From Pictodentalium vernedei (Eukaryota; Mollusca; Scaphopoda; Dentaliida; Dentaliidae), in contig CM062294.1 in NCBI GenBank assembly GCA_031216915.1, positions 395,551,217-395,615,216 of the forward strand: a DNA stretch of 64,000 nt, given 5' to 3'. The notes below the pieces were generated by a model. It worked only from the letters and a program-made list of their open reading frames with translations. It searched no databases and was not told the origin of the DNA. Shown here in pieces: positions 23,801 to 33,380 of the stretch. The first letter of the stretch is position 1. Each line of letters begins with the position of its first letter. The translations under genes were made by a program, and so were the position numbers.

Positions 23801-25176
23801 AATAAATGAGGACTCATTGAGGGCTTTTACATAGCCCTCATGGCCTCATACGACAAAAAGGGATTCTCCTAAAGGTATCCTCGATAGGTATCCTCGAATA
23901 ATACAATACCAGGCCATAGGTATCCTCAAATACTGAAATGAGGCTAAGAGTCGTAGTAAATTATACCTCACTGAGGGATTTTTCAAGGTCCTCATAACCT
24001 CAAAATTCAATGAGGGTATGAGGGATAATAAATGAGGACTCATTGAGGGCTTTTACATAGCCCTCATGGCCTCATACGACAAAAAAGGGATTCCATATCC
24101 ACGGGTGTTTCCCAAAAATGGGATTCCATGAGATATAGCCATTGGATATAGAGGTGATGAAAATCGGATACGACTTTGTTGTAATAAGGGGAGATAACTC
24201 TGCACAGAGATTACGGGGGATGAAGCAATCTGATTGGTTAGTTATAATCTAGATAAATGAAACAACAAGAGTACACGGAATAGGGACAGAACTAACAAGC
24301 ATAGACCAAAAATTGCTAAATATAGCAATAATAAGGTAAACTGTTCCAGTTGACAGGCCCTTCTCGCTACTGGAGTATACTCCAGAACAAATGAACATGG
24401 CCAGGTAGATGAAAACTATTGCATATATAGATAGAAGCAGAGAATTCTGAAAGAATTCGAAATAGTAAAAGTTGTCGGGTTGTTTGTGGTAATTCTACGA
24501 ATCGGGAAATTCCTGTACAAAGGAACACACCCCTGATACCCCCTTGGTACTATAGCACTATGTACTACACCGATAAAATGGGGAAATAAAGTCAATTTCG
24601 GTGATTTTGGGTGGATTTTGGTGCTCTGTAAGGGTTGTCGGATCTATTTGGGTAATTCTGAGAGAATTCTGAGAGAATTGTAAGTCAGACAAATACTCTT
24701 CTACAAAGGAACACACACCCAGGGGACCCCTTGGTACTATAGCACTACGTGCTACTATTATTAGCCAAAAGTTTTGCGATCCTAAATAGGGTTCTGAAAG
24801 AATTCGAAATAGTAAAACTTGTCGTGTTGTTTGTGGTAATTAGATTTACTCTTCTACAATCGAACATACCCTCAAAACATACCCCGTCTTTTTGCAGAAA
24901 AATTGGTTAACATAGCAATCACGTGCTACCATAGAAACCAAGATGGCGGCCTCCAGTATACAAAATGGACGACGGAAACACGTATCACCCTAACAATACG
25001 CGTTGCGCATGCGCACTCACACCACGTATCACTATGGAGATGACGGCACAACATGGCCGCTCACGCGGGTTACCATGACAACACATGGCGCCACTACGTC
25101 ACGTGACTATGACGTCACATGAGATCCTGCAATGAGATCCTGCCAATAGGGCCCGAAAAGCCCGAGACATACTACT
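20686..25176. mobile_element. Non-autonomous palindromic element with Polinton-type ends (copy 1)
   Basis: A 4,491-bp element starts AGTAGTATGTCTC and ends GAGACATACTACT, flanked by GCCATG duplications. Inverted arms of about 1.85-2.05 kb (20,686-22,531 and 23,122-25,176) flank a roughly 590-bp spacer rich in GTTCACTTYGATCTTGG words. The outer 650 bp match the TIR of Polinton B, including CRE, NRF1-like and YY1-like sites, the CACGTAGTGCTATAG word and the CAGAATTCTCTGCTTC boundary. Inner arms carry mirrored arrays of short words (AATGAGGGATTTTTAATACG, CATGAGGGCTATG). No transposition gene is present, so movement must have used proteins in trans. The right end has an extra segment near 25,136-25,165. 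Confidence 0.88.
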
Positions 25177-25182
25177 GCCATG
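25177..25182. other. Target-site duplication GCCATG (right)
   Basis: This is the right copy of the 6-bp duplication at 20,680-20,685. Confidence 0.85.
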
Positions 25183-25815
25183 AATGAATTTAACTCCAGC
25201 TGGTTTTCGAAGTGATGCTAGAGGATCTTAGCCCTTTACCCAACGTAACTGAAAAATCGGGAAGCGCTTTTCACAAAAACTGACATTCAATTTCATTATT
25301 TTTTTCATTTTTGAAGCAAATACAAAGCTTAGCACCTATCAGTGCAGCGAGCCCGTTCTAATGAGTGCTCATAAGCTATGTTTTTTGAAGCAAAAAAAAA
25401 AAAAAACAATAGTTATTTAATACTTTTTGTTTGCTTTTCAAAATAGGTAAAGGGATAACCCATGTTTATCTATTGGGTTTGGGAAAATTTTGAATAACAA
25501 GAGTCTTTCCCAAACTGGGTTTGGGGAAGCCTAATAAATAAATAGCGTATTTTATTTCATTGAAATTACCTTACGTGTATCTAGAAAACTTTCTGCTGAC
25601 ACTGCCTCTCAGCTGACTTGGTCCGTAAAGTATTTTCTTCATTAAAACAAACGCACCTGGAAACACGTATTTTTGAACCATTCAGACTATTATATATACT
25701 ATTAAAAAAAAGTAGGGGATATTTGATAAAAGTGAGATGTATGAACAAATATATTTATATTTTATTCAAAAAACTGTTGAGGCATTGCTCTGTGACATCT
25801 GGTGAATGATTTCAG
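25183..25815. other. No gene recognised
   Basis: AT-rich DNA with an A-tract near 25,388-25,405 and words AACCCATGTTTATC / TGGGTTTGGG. No supported feature. Confidence 0.45.
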
Positions 25816-26523
25816 CGATAGTTGGGTGTCTGACAAGCATACATTCCACGCACTGAGCTGTAGAAGACATGGACTGTCAGTCAGAGAATTTATCACATTC
25901 AGTCCAAGTCCTCAATACCTTGCAAATCCTCTTCGGTTCGCGAGACAAGCGTGGATCCGACGTGGCATACACCTCACCAAACGTTCAACATCAACTTGAC
26001 TGATGTTATTCCATTCTTCCTGAAGTGCAGCGGCGAGTTTCTGGACATTGGTAGGGGGCTGTTGGCGTTGTCGAAGGCGCCTGTCAAGCATATCCCAGAC
26101 GTGCTCGATTGGTGAAAGGTCTGGACTTAGTGCTGGCCAAGGCAGTGTAGTGATGATCTGCTCCTGGAGGAACTCTGTAGCGACACGGGCTCTGTGTGCT
26201 CTTCCAATGTCATCTTGAAAAATGAATCGACGGCCGTGACGTCACGCAAATGGCACCACGTGAGCTGCTAACATGTCACGGTAGTACTGCCCTGTGACAC
26301 GCCATTGGTTGACAAGTAATGTTGTTCTGCTTGTTATGGTTATGCTCCCTACACCTTAAGCGATCCACCACCAAAACGATCGTGCTGTCTAACGGTTACG
26401 TCATAGTATCGTTCGTTCCACCGCCGCCGCCGCCACACTCTGTTCCGACTGTCGTGGAAGTCGAGAGTGATCCTCGATTTATCGAAAAACATGGCGTTGC
26501 TCCATCGACGATTGTCCGACAAA
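25816..26523 (-). pseudogene. Tc1/mariner-superfamily transposase fragment
   Basis: The minus strand translates to the hallmark Tc1-like block around 26,140-26,060: PWPALSPDLSPIEHVWDML, followed by DRRLRQRQQPPTN and LQEEWNNISQ towards 26,000. The DLSPIEH segment leads to the region of the third catalytic acidic residue. Upstream (26,500-26,200) further transposase-like sequence (FIFQDD-type second Asp region near 26,225-26,205) is visible with frame breaks. N-terminal helix-turn-helix and TIRs are missing. It abuts a half palindromic element at 26,524. Confidence 0.8.
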
Positions 26524-27819
26524 TCTCAATTACGGAATGCCTTATATGTATACAGGGGAAATCTAATGGAACATTTTGAAGGCGTATTGCTATGAAGTAG
26601 TGATACAAGTCAATATTAATCCATGATAGTTTAGTCAATAGTACAGGTACAAGGCCGCAATGGAATACGCCTGCTGTAGAAGCTAATGATAGGACAGATA
26701 GACCATAGACAAGTAGTGGCCCTGGAGCTTTGGCGACAAGATGGAACCGGTTGGTAAGACTACATTAGACCTCATGGATGGATTTCTCATGACCCCATAC
26801 CACAAAAAGGGATTCTCCAAAAGGTATCCTCGATAGGTAATCTCAAATAATACAATACCAGGCCATGGGTATCCTCAAATACTGGCATGAGTCGACGAGC
26901 AATATGTGCGAGTCACTCGAACGAGCAATTGCTCGATAGCTCATTTGCTCGATGAGCTTCGAGTCGTTCGAGCAATGACTTTTCAGTGACTGTTCGATGG
27001 CTTATAAGGGATATTTGGGATAGGTATGGCTTGTGTACAGGTGATAGTATCCTCAGATTGGTATCATATAAAAGGCATCCTCGATAGGTATCCTCAAATA
27101 ATACAATACCAGGCCATAGGTATCCTCAAATACTGAAATGAGTCGACGAGCAATATGTGCAGTGTGCGAATCACTCGAACAAGCAATTGCTCGATAGCTC
27201 ATTTGCTCGATGGGATTCGAGTCGTTCGAGCAATATGCGCGAGTCACTCGAACGAGCAATTGCTCGATAGCTCATTTGCTCGATGAGCTTCGAGTCGTTC
27301 GAGCAATGTCGCATCAGTAACTGTTCGATAGGCTATTGGCTTTGGGAATGATATAGGCTTTTGGTATACACAAGGGAGATAACTCTACATAGAGATTATG
27401 GGAAATCAAGCAATCTGACTGGTTAGTTATAATTTATATAAATGATGTAGATAAATGAAACAAAATAGAGTACTCGGAATAGAACTAACAAGAATAGGAC
27501 AGAACAGCTAAATATAGTAATAATAAGCGAAAATGTTCCAGCTGATAGGCTCTTTTACGCTACTGGAGTATACTCCAGGACAAAGGAACATAGTCGGATA
27601 GACGAAAACTATTGCATATATAGACAGAAGCAGAGAATTCTGAAAGAATTCTAAATAGTACAACTTGTCGGGTTGTTTGTGGTATTTCTACCAATCGGGA
27701 AATTACTCCTGTTCAATCGAACATACTTTCCGAACATACCCCTGTCTTGCTGTAGGCCTTTGGGTAACATAGCAACCACGTGATACAACTAGCCCCTGAA
27801 AACCACATTACATACTACT
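26524..27819. mobile_element. Right half of a palindromic Polinton-type element (copy 2, truncated)
   Basis: Sequence begins at CTCAATTACGGAATGCCTTATATGTATAC, which lies just right of the spacer in copy 1. It runs outward through the same modules to CCACATTACATACTACT at 27,819. The left arm, spacer and most of the CRE/NRF1/YY1 part of the right TIR (between GTGATAC and CTAGCCCCTG) are missing. Internal arrays use a CGAACGAGCAATTGCTCGAT word not seen in copy 1. No TSD can be assigned because the left end is lost. Confidence 0.75.
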
Positions 27820-27837
27820 AACATACTAACTCCACTC

Positions 27838-28035
27838 AAGCAGGGTTAGCGTTGAAGACAAATGCTCCACCGACATGCAGTACGCCTTAGTACACAGCAC
27901 CAGCGTGCCCCCATGTGGGCAATCGGTATTAAGCGCCTTGCACAAGGACACAACGCGGTCATCCCTGGCGGGGATCGAACAGTGAATCTTTCGGGTTTGA
28001 AATCAAATTCCGTAACCACTGAGCCATTGTGCTCC
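27838..28035 (-). repeat. SINE body and tail
   Basis: In reverse orientation, GCAGGGTTAGCGTTGAAGAC, CAGTACGCCTTAGTACACAG, GTGCCCCCATGTGGGCAATC and CTTGCACAAGGACACAACGC match the body and tail of the 5S-derived SINE at 16,640. The 5S-like head is not evident; this copy instead continues into GGGATCGAACAGTGAATC, a tRNA-like B-box style segment, so it may have a different head. Confidence 0.65.
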
Positions 28036-29460
28036 TTTCGGTTCGAATGGAAATTATAGAAGGAAAGCTGTCGATCAGTTTGTACAATTATAAAGATTTT
28101 ATTTGAAAGTTTGTATCGAAATAACAACATTTCTGAATCATCCAAGCATTTCAACACAACAAAGACTTCAATATCAGCCAGCTGTTGTATTATTATACCT
28201 GTAAGTAATTCACTTCCCTCCTTTATATGGAGATAAAAATAATGTAAGTGATAAACCTTTTACAGTCGTCCATTTGGAATCCTGTGAAGGGAAGCAGTGC
28301 TTGTTTACTGTTGTAGACAAATTTGTTCTCGTAGGTATAACATAACCAAATAATCCACGCCTGGAGTTTAAATCCTCTTAAGTGAGAAACATAATTTGAA
28401 ACGATTGGCTGAACTCATGTTTTTGTTGTATTGCAGTCACGCTATATAGCCACTGGTGTTGGAAGTGGCTTTAAACCCCATTAACACTTACAAACTGTAA
28501 AGAATATTTTTTGCGTGAAGAAAAAAGTGGGATTCGCTAATAAGATGACATAGTACAGAACAAATCGATATCAGCAATAATTCAATTATACAGCCCCCCC
28601 CCCCCCCCCCTCCCAAAAAAACCAAAACAAAACAAAAAAACTCACTGTTTACCGTCCCTATAGGACTGGAGAATTGAATCATTGCTGAACCTCGATTCCT
28701 ATGAATACAAAATAGATTCGTCACTTTGATGTAAATTATATGCTTTAGGACGATACCATGCGGAGTGCAGTGTCGTTGATACGGGGGGGGGGGGGGGGGG
28801 GAACTAACCCTTTTGGATGCAACGCGGTTAGCATTATTTGGTAAGATATGTCGAAATATTTTAGCGGACTGTCGGAAAATTTCCCCCTTGCCCCTCCACC
28901 GGCGAAAGGTACTCTGCTTCCCTGCCTGAGTCTTGTTTACGCGTCACATATTTCTGCAGAATGGCTACTCGTGCCCGTAACATGGACATAAAGTCAAGTC
29001 CTGCCAATTATACCATGTTGCCCATTTTAGAGGACTGCCACCATAGACATTGCTTACCGGGTCCCATATTACCAATAAAACAGAGCTTGTTGTACACACA
29101 TCCGCCAATTAACCCCTTCTGGGAGAGTGCTATGGTGCGCCATGTATTGTTCCCCAAATTTATTATTTACCTGAAAGGAAAAGACATTTGTTATTGAACG
29201 GGAAAATAATTATTATTTTTATTTGTCTTTTATTTTTCTTTGTTTCTTTTTTTCCTCCTTTCCTCCTTTCTTCCAACACTTTACAAGAGTGGATTTCTTG
29301 AGAACGCTCTTACGGATTTCGTTAAAACTTTACAAGGTCATAAACAGCTACATTTTGTCTTGACGATAAGCTTTTCACTTCGGAGGTTAATTTTTTCTGC
29401 AAGAACCCGCCCAAAAGCGCCCAATTTATCATTGACCAATATCTTCTGGTTCAAATAGGC
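28036..29460. other. Non-coding interval with C/G tracts and a hAT-MITE remnant
   Basis: I see no gene. A C-tract lies near 28,592-28,611 and a G-tract near 28,784-28,801. About 28,868-28,915 (CTGTCGGAAAATTTCCCCCT, then GCCCCTCCACCGGCGAAAGG) resembles the 3' end of the hAT-type MITE at 54,227-54,541, so a truncated relative is likely. The frame at 28,961-29,197 has no domain. Confidence 0.5.
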
Positions 29461-29773
29461 TTTTCCACAAGAATCTAGAAAAAAATGTTTACCCAAATTA
29501 TTTTTTCGGCCACTTTCCAAAACATCAAATATGAGCCTGAAAATCGAAAATTTCGGTAGACAATCTCGGCACTGTGAATTAGCAGAACACCAGTAATAGA
29601 TAAATACTAAGAATGCAATGTATCGTTATCATAAATGCAAAAAAAAATTCGATTTTATCCGAAATGTGTCCAAAATGGTCACCAAACATTGAAAAAAACG
29701 CACAAATTTTTATTGTCTAATATCTCCTGGTCCAAATGGGCTAATGACCTGAAACATTCAAAGATTTGCCATA
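29460..29773. repeat. Unit of tandem repeat array interrupted by Polinton B
   Basis: Words AACATCAAATATGAGCCTGAAAATCG, CAATCTCGGCACTGTGAATTAGCAGAAC and GATTTTATCCGAAATGTGTCC recur at 45,660-45,830 and 45,965-46,130 with about 302-bp spacing. The array is therefore split by the Polinton B insertion. It supplies an internal homologue of the empty target site near 45,885-45,920. Confidence 0.8.
29768..29773. other. Target-site duplication GCCATA (left)
   Basis: GCCATA precedes the Polinton B terminus AGTAGTATG and is repeated at 45,592-45,597 after the opposite terminus. Confidence 0.92.
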
Positions 29774-30419
29774 AGTAGTATGTCATGTTCCCCTACAGGG
29801 AAAGTTTGGATGACCCCGGTGGATGACCCCGGAAGTGACGTCATGCCACGTGACCTAGTGCCGCCATGTTGTGTTGTCATGGTAACCCGCGTGAGCGGCC
29901 ATGTTGTGACGTCATCCCCATAGTGATACGTGGTGTTAGTGCGCATGCGCAGCGCGTGTTGTTAGGGTGATACGTGTTTCCGTCGTCCATTTTGTATACT
30001 GGAGGCCGCCATCTTGGTTTCTATGGTAGCACGTGATTGCTATGTTACCCAATTTTTCTGCAATAAGACGGGGTATGTTCGGAGGGTGTGTTCCTTTGTA
30101 GAAGAGTAAATCTAATTACCACAAACAACCCGACAATCTCCCCAAATCACCAAAATCCACCCAAAATCACCGAAATTGACTTTATTTCCCCAATTGATCG
30201 GCCTAGCACGTAGTGCTATAGTACCGAGAGGGTATCGGGGGTACATTCGACTGAAGTGGAGTAATTTTCTGGGTTCGGATTTTCCCTATTAAGAGTAGCA
30301 CGTAATACCGAGGGGGTGTGTTCGTTTGAAGTGGAGTAATGTTCCCATTTTTTGGATCCCATGACGTTTTCCCCTATTAAGAATAGCACGTAGTGCTATA
30401 GGACAAATTTACCCAGAAT
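29774..30419. repeat. Polinton B left terminal inverted repeat
   Basis: This matches 44,945-45,591 in reverse complement, from AGTAGTATGTCATGTTCCCC to AATTTACCCAGAAT. Differences seen include GCCACGTGAC/GTCACGTGAC and CGTCGTCC/CGTCGGCC. It contains two CRE octamers TGACGTCA (29,836-29,843 and 29,907-29,914), CACGTG (29,847-29,852), GCGCATGCGC (29,941-29,950) and GCCGCCATCTTG (30,005-30,016). Three copies of an AGCACGTAGTGCT-like word lie toward the inner edge. Confidence 0.95.
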
Positions 30420-30619
30420 CCATTATTAAAATTATAAGTAGGACCCATATGTGTACATGAAGGCCATGAAGCTAAGTTCCACCATATACTCATATGAGGA
30501 TCTACCCAACAGATGTGTCGTACGAGGTCGAATTTACTATCCCTCATTTTTTGATTTTTCTTTCTACTTCGATGGAAAGTTTAAAAAAATAACAACACTA
30601 AATATAAATTTAAATTTCT

Positions 30620-30625
30620 TTTATT
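30620..30625 (-). terminator. Polyadenylation signal AATAAA of the IAP gene
   Basis: AATAAA on the minus strand lies 22 bp beyond the stop of the IAP gene at 30,647, a usual place for a short viral-type 3' UTR. Confidence 0.55.
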
Positions 30626-30646
30626 CAACAACAAAAATACATCTTT

Positions 30647-31336
30647 TTATGGTATGTAGATTGTCAGATATTCATAAACAGTCTTTCTGCAGATTGGACA
30701 TCTTCTCAGTGGTTTACAGCAGTCTTTGCACAGGCACAAATGGTTACATGGTCGCGGAGCGACATTGGCTTCAGCTAATAAACACACACTACATTTTGTC
30801 CTCCGTGAATCTTCTTCTTCTTGAGTTGATGTGTCCATTTCTTCTTCTTCTCTGATGGCCATTTCTTCTTCTTTTTCAACGTCCATGAATTCAGGTGGTA
30901 AATTATGAATGTAATAACAGTCTGGAGAATATTTTCTGTGTTCTTCTATAACATCATCTTCTGTTTCCCAGAAACGGACAATAATACCACAATGAAAACA
31001 TTGAGTTCTGTCTCCTGTCCCCAAATAAAAGAATCCAGCTTTTGTCAGTTCATTCGGGGTTTTCACACTTTCACTTTGTAACATGAATTGAAATGTCTTG
31101 AGACGATTTTCCTCCAATGCATACTTGATGTGTTTTGGTGGTCTTTGTTCTGGTGTCTTTCTTATTTTTTCTTCTCCACGTAATAACTGCTCCAGTACTG
31201 GCGGCGGAACATCACGGAAATACGTTTCGAATGAAACGCTCATTCTCTCTACAAAGTCTCTTGGATTTCTTGTTTCTTGGTTTCTTGATTGATAATCATT
31301 CAGTGCCATCCTGATCAAACATGGAATAGTGAACAT
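30647..31336 (-). CDS. BIR-RING inhibitor of apoptosis protein carried by Polinton B
   Basis: A 229-residue protein starts at ATG 31,336; an alternative is Met10. One BIR domain lies at about residues 76-145 with zinc ligands C113, C116, H133 and C140. An acidic linker (about 154-176) follows. The C-terminal RING is C182, C185, C197, H199, C203, C206, C213, C216, whose spacing exactly fits IAP-type RINGs. Such proteins bind caspases or pro-apoptotic adaptors and act as E3 ubiquitin ligases; baculovirus IAPs do so to keep infected cells alive. It is the last gene before the left TIR, on the same strand as the virion genes. Capture from a host or another virus is inferred. Confidence 0.92.
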   Translation of the reverse strand: MFTIPCLIRMALNDYQSRNQETRNPRDFVERMSVSFETYFRDVPPPVLEQLLRGEEKIRKTPEQRPPKHIKYALEENRLKTFQFMLQSESVKTPNELTKAGFFYLGTGDRTQCFHCGIIVRFWETEDDVIEEHRKYSPDCYYIHNLPPEFMDVEKEEEMAIREEEEMDTSTQEEEDSRRTKCSVCLLAEANVAPRPCNHLCLCKDCCKPLRRCPICRKTVYEYLTIYIP

Positions 31337-31339
31337 TCT

Positions 31340-31546
31340 TCAATCCTTTTTATCTTCATTCTTCTTTGGTTTTCTTTCTCTTTTTGGTTTGGGTTCTCCT
31401 ATTTCAAGACTTCTCTTCTTTGCAATATCCACTGCTTTGGTCACTTGTTCCCAATCTCTGGTGGTAAACTGGAACCCAACGTCGTTCTTGAACAGTTGAA
31501 TCTGTAAATCGTTGTTAAGTTTGAAGACGGTCACATTAGTAGACAT
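31340..31546 (-). CDS. Small Polinton B protein, possibly PC4-like
   Basis: The ATG at 31,546 gives 68 residues; the longer open frame to 31,618 needs a TTG start and would overlap a TATA-like ACTATAAAAA at about 31,608-31,598. The first 40 residues (VTVFKLNNDLQIQLFKNDVG, then FTTRDWEQV) show the beta-strand, glycine, then threonine-x-x-x-tryptophan pattern of short PC4-type ssDNA-binding folds. The last 20 are Lys/Glu/Pro-rich. It sits 3 bp upstream of the IAP gene. The PC4 comparison is tentative. Confidence 0.55.
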   Translation of the reverse strand: MSTNVTVFKLNNDLQIQLFKNDVGFQFTTRDWEQVTKAVDIAKKRSLEIGEPKPKRERKPKKNEDKKD

Positions 31547-31597
31547 CCTTCTTCTTTGGCTGTCGAAACACAAATGAGCTGAACACCAAGTGCACCA

Positions 31598-31608
31598 GTT
31601 TTTATAGT
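31598..31608 (-). promoter_or_regulatory. TATA-like box upstream of the 68-residue gene
   Basis: The minus strand reads AACTATAAAAACTGG about 52 bp before ATG 31,546. It belongs to the recurrent TATAAAA class before late-type genes of this element. Confidence 0.45.
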
Positions 31609-31629
31609 TTTCCTTCAATGCAGCGACAT

Positions 31630-32079
31630 CTAGTGACTAGTTTCCTCTATGACGTCATTAACCAACACATCATTATCCGTTAGATCAGTGGTAAACATGT
31701 TGGATATGGTTTCCATCGGTACACCGCGACAGCGATGTTTCAAGTAAAACAAACAGTATTGTCCACACACTGGTAATGGTCCTTGAAGGCTTTTCGTATT
31801 ATACTTCCAATATCTGGAATTCTTCTTCAGGAAATTCTCGAATGGTCTGTGTTGTGGTGGTAATCCATAGGAATCAAAGTATTCTGCGTTGTGGTGACTC
31901 ACAAAGAGAGCCACCCAATGTTCTCCTTTTCTGTGGTCTGGATCCGTGTTGGCTATCAAAGCCACTGGTCTGTGATCAGGTAATGTTCTTGGTAATTTGT
32001 TTCTTGAAAATACACCCAAACATATTCTCTTCAAACAACTATCTGATCGAAGTGCATTCTCTAACTGCAACGTGTTCAT
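31630..32079 (-). CDS. Adenain-like cysteine protease (Polinton PRO)
   Basis: 149 residues from ATG 32,079. Catalytic pattern of the adenovirus protease family (C5, Ulp1-like fold): H54 in GEHWVALF, D69 in EYFDSYG, Q99 and C105 in QGPLPVCGQYCLFYL. The same order His-Asp/Glu-Gln-Cys is known for adenain, which also has His54. It would mature capsid proteins inside the virion. It overlaps the major capsid gene by 4 bp, a tight late-cluster arrangement. Length is shorter than adenain (about 204) but usual for Polintons. Confidence 0.92.
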   Translation of the reverse strand: MNTLQLENALRSDSCLKRICLGVFSRNKLPRTLPDHRPVALIANTDPDHRKGEHWVALFVSHHNAEYFDSYGLPPQHRPFENFLKKNSRYWKYNTKSLQGPLPVCGQYCLFYLKHRCRGVPMETISNMFTTDLTDNDVLVNDVIEETSH

Positions 32080-33380
32080 GTTGAGTAATCGAAGATTACT
32101 TGTCTATTCTTATCCACTTCTATGATGTTCTGGAATTCTGCATACACCAGTAGGTTGATTGTGGTTGGTAATGGGTTTTCGAAATGGACTTCTAGTCTCA
32201 AGTTTCCTCTCTTCACCAGATCGAAGTGTTGTCCATGTGATAGATCTGGAGTCAGGTCGAATACGAATAGGGTGTATCCATTTATGTACTCTTCTCGGCT
32301 GATGTGGTTTCCTTCATTCTCATACATTTGTCCAGTTCCTTGGAACAGAGTTGCATAACATCTCGCCACTTCTTGTTGTTCGAATCTAGGTTGTAATGGT
32401 TTGGCTGGAATCTGCTGCCCATCCACGTACAATGCCAAGTAATTGATTTTGTAGTTCTTGAAATTATATGGATTCTTTGAAAAGTTTCCATTGAAAGCAT
32501 CGTTGTCTACACATCCCACTACGATGCGTTTAGGTAGTTGGCCTAAAAATAAGTTTTCTTGTGTAATACTCAGATTTCCTTTCGGCACTGAAAACACCTT
32601 GGTTTCCACACGGTCAATAGGATATTTTGCAGTTGCTTTTGTTAGTGCTTTCTCGTGAGCCATTCTCACGAATGATTGGAGTCTCTCTTTGCGTACAAAC
32701 ATGGATACATCTAGAATTTTGATCTTGTATGTGGCGGTATCGGCCATCAATGCGAAAGCATCTTTGGCTCTATTCATTTTAACATGAACATTAACTCCAT
32801 TCAGCAAGTAACGAGTTTGGAAAAACATGTCCAAATGTAATCTTCCAGTCATGTCCACGATTTTACTTTTCTCTATAAATTTCTTTCGAAGAAGAAATCC
32901 CTTGTTATCATCTGTCAAATCTTCCATGTGTCCGGCCGTATCCTTGTACCATAATGCATTAGTCAGTTGTGACTTCTTGGCAGCTGGTCCATAACTCAAC
33001 AAAGTTTCTATGAAAGCTCTGTAATGATAAGTGTTGTTGGAAGGAGATACCAGTTTTTCATTCAAGCTGATATCGATTTGATTAAATAAGGAATGCATCC
33101 ATAAATTGACTGGGCCCACTTTGGCATCGGGTGCAATTGATGCCCCATTGGAATCTACAACCGTTGCTTTAACATACAAGTATGTCTGTGCCAAATTCAA
33201 ATAATCATCTCCTAATCCTGCAATGTGGAATTCTATTGGACCACTGTTTCCTATAGTCGCCAAAGGCCTGTGTTCTACCCATTGCCCATGTTCCACACTA
33301 GTCTGTGTTGGTGGTATGGAAAACAAGTCGAGTTCGCTGTTGACACACTCACAAGATTTTTCATTAATGAGAGACATCAT
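32076..33380 (-). CDS. Major capsid protein, double jelly-roll (Polinton hexon-like)
   Basis: 434 residues from ATG 33,380 (the first of two Met). N-terminal SIPPTQTSVEHGQW and GPIEFHIAGLGDDYLNLAQT, then the central VHVKMNRAKDAFAL and a C-terminal FDLTPDLSHGQHFDLV with NLRLEVHFENPL, match the Polinton/adintovirus major capsid family, often listed in invertebrate genomes as F54H12.2-like. It would form pseudo-hexameric capsomers. It lies between the protease and the pVI-like gene, with 4-bp overlaps on both sides. A TATAAAAAGG box about 75 bp upstream lies inside the preceding gene. The frame is intact. Confidence 0.93.
   Translation of the reverse strand: MMSLINEKSCECVNSELDLFSIPPTQTSVEHGQWVEHRPLATIGNSGPIEFHIAGLGDDYLNLAQTYLYVKATVVDSNGASIAPDAKVGPVNLWMHSLFNQIDISLNEKLVSPSNNTYHYRAFIETLLSYGPAAKKSQLTNALWYKDTAGHMEDLTDDNKGFLLRKKFIEKSKIVDMTGRLHLDMFFQTRYLLNGVNVHVKMNRAKDAFALMADTATYKIKILDVSMFVRKERLQSFVRMAHEKALTKATAKYPIDRVETKVFSVPKGNLSITQENLFLGQLPKRIVVGCVDNDAFNGNFSKNPYNFKNYKINYLALYVDGQQIPAKPLQPRFEQQEVARCYATLFQGTGQMYENEGNHISREEYINGYTLFVFDLTPDLSHGQHFDLVKRGNLRLEVHFENPLPTTINLLVYAEFQNIIEVDKNRQVIFDYST

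Noticed and set aside
26319-26579. 86-codon plus-strand frame with PPPPPP
   Set aside because: Lies antisense over the Tc1-like transposase relic and crosses into the palindromic element.
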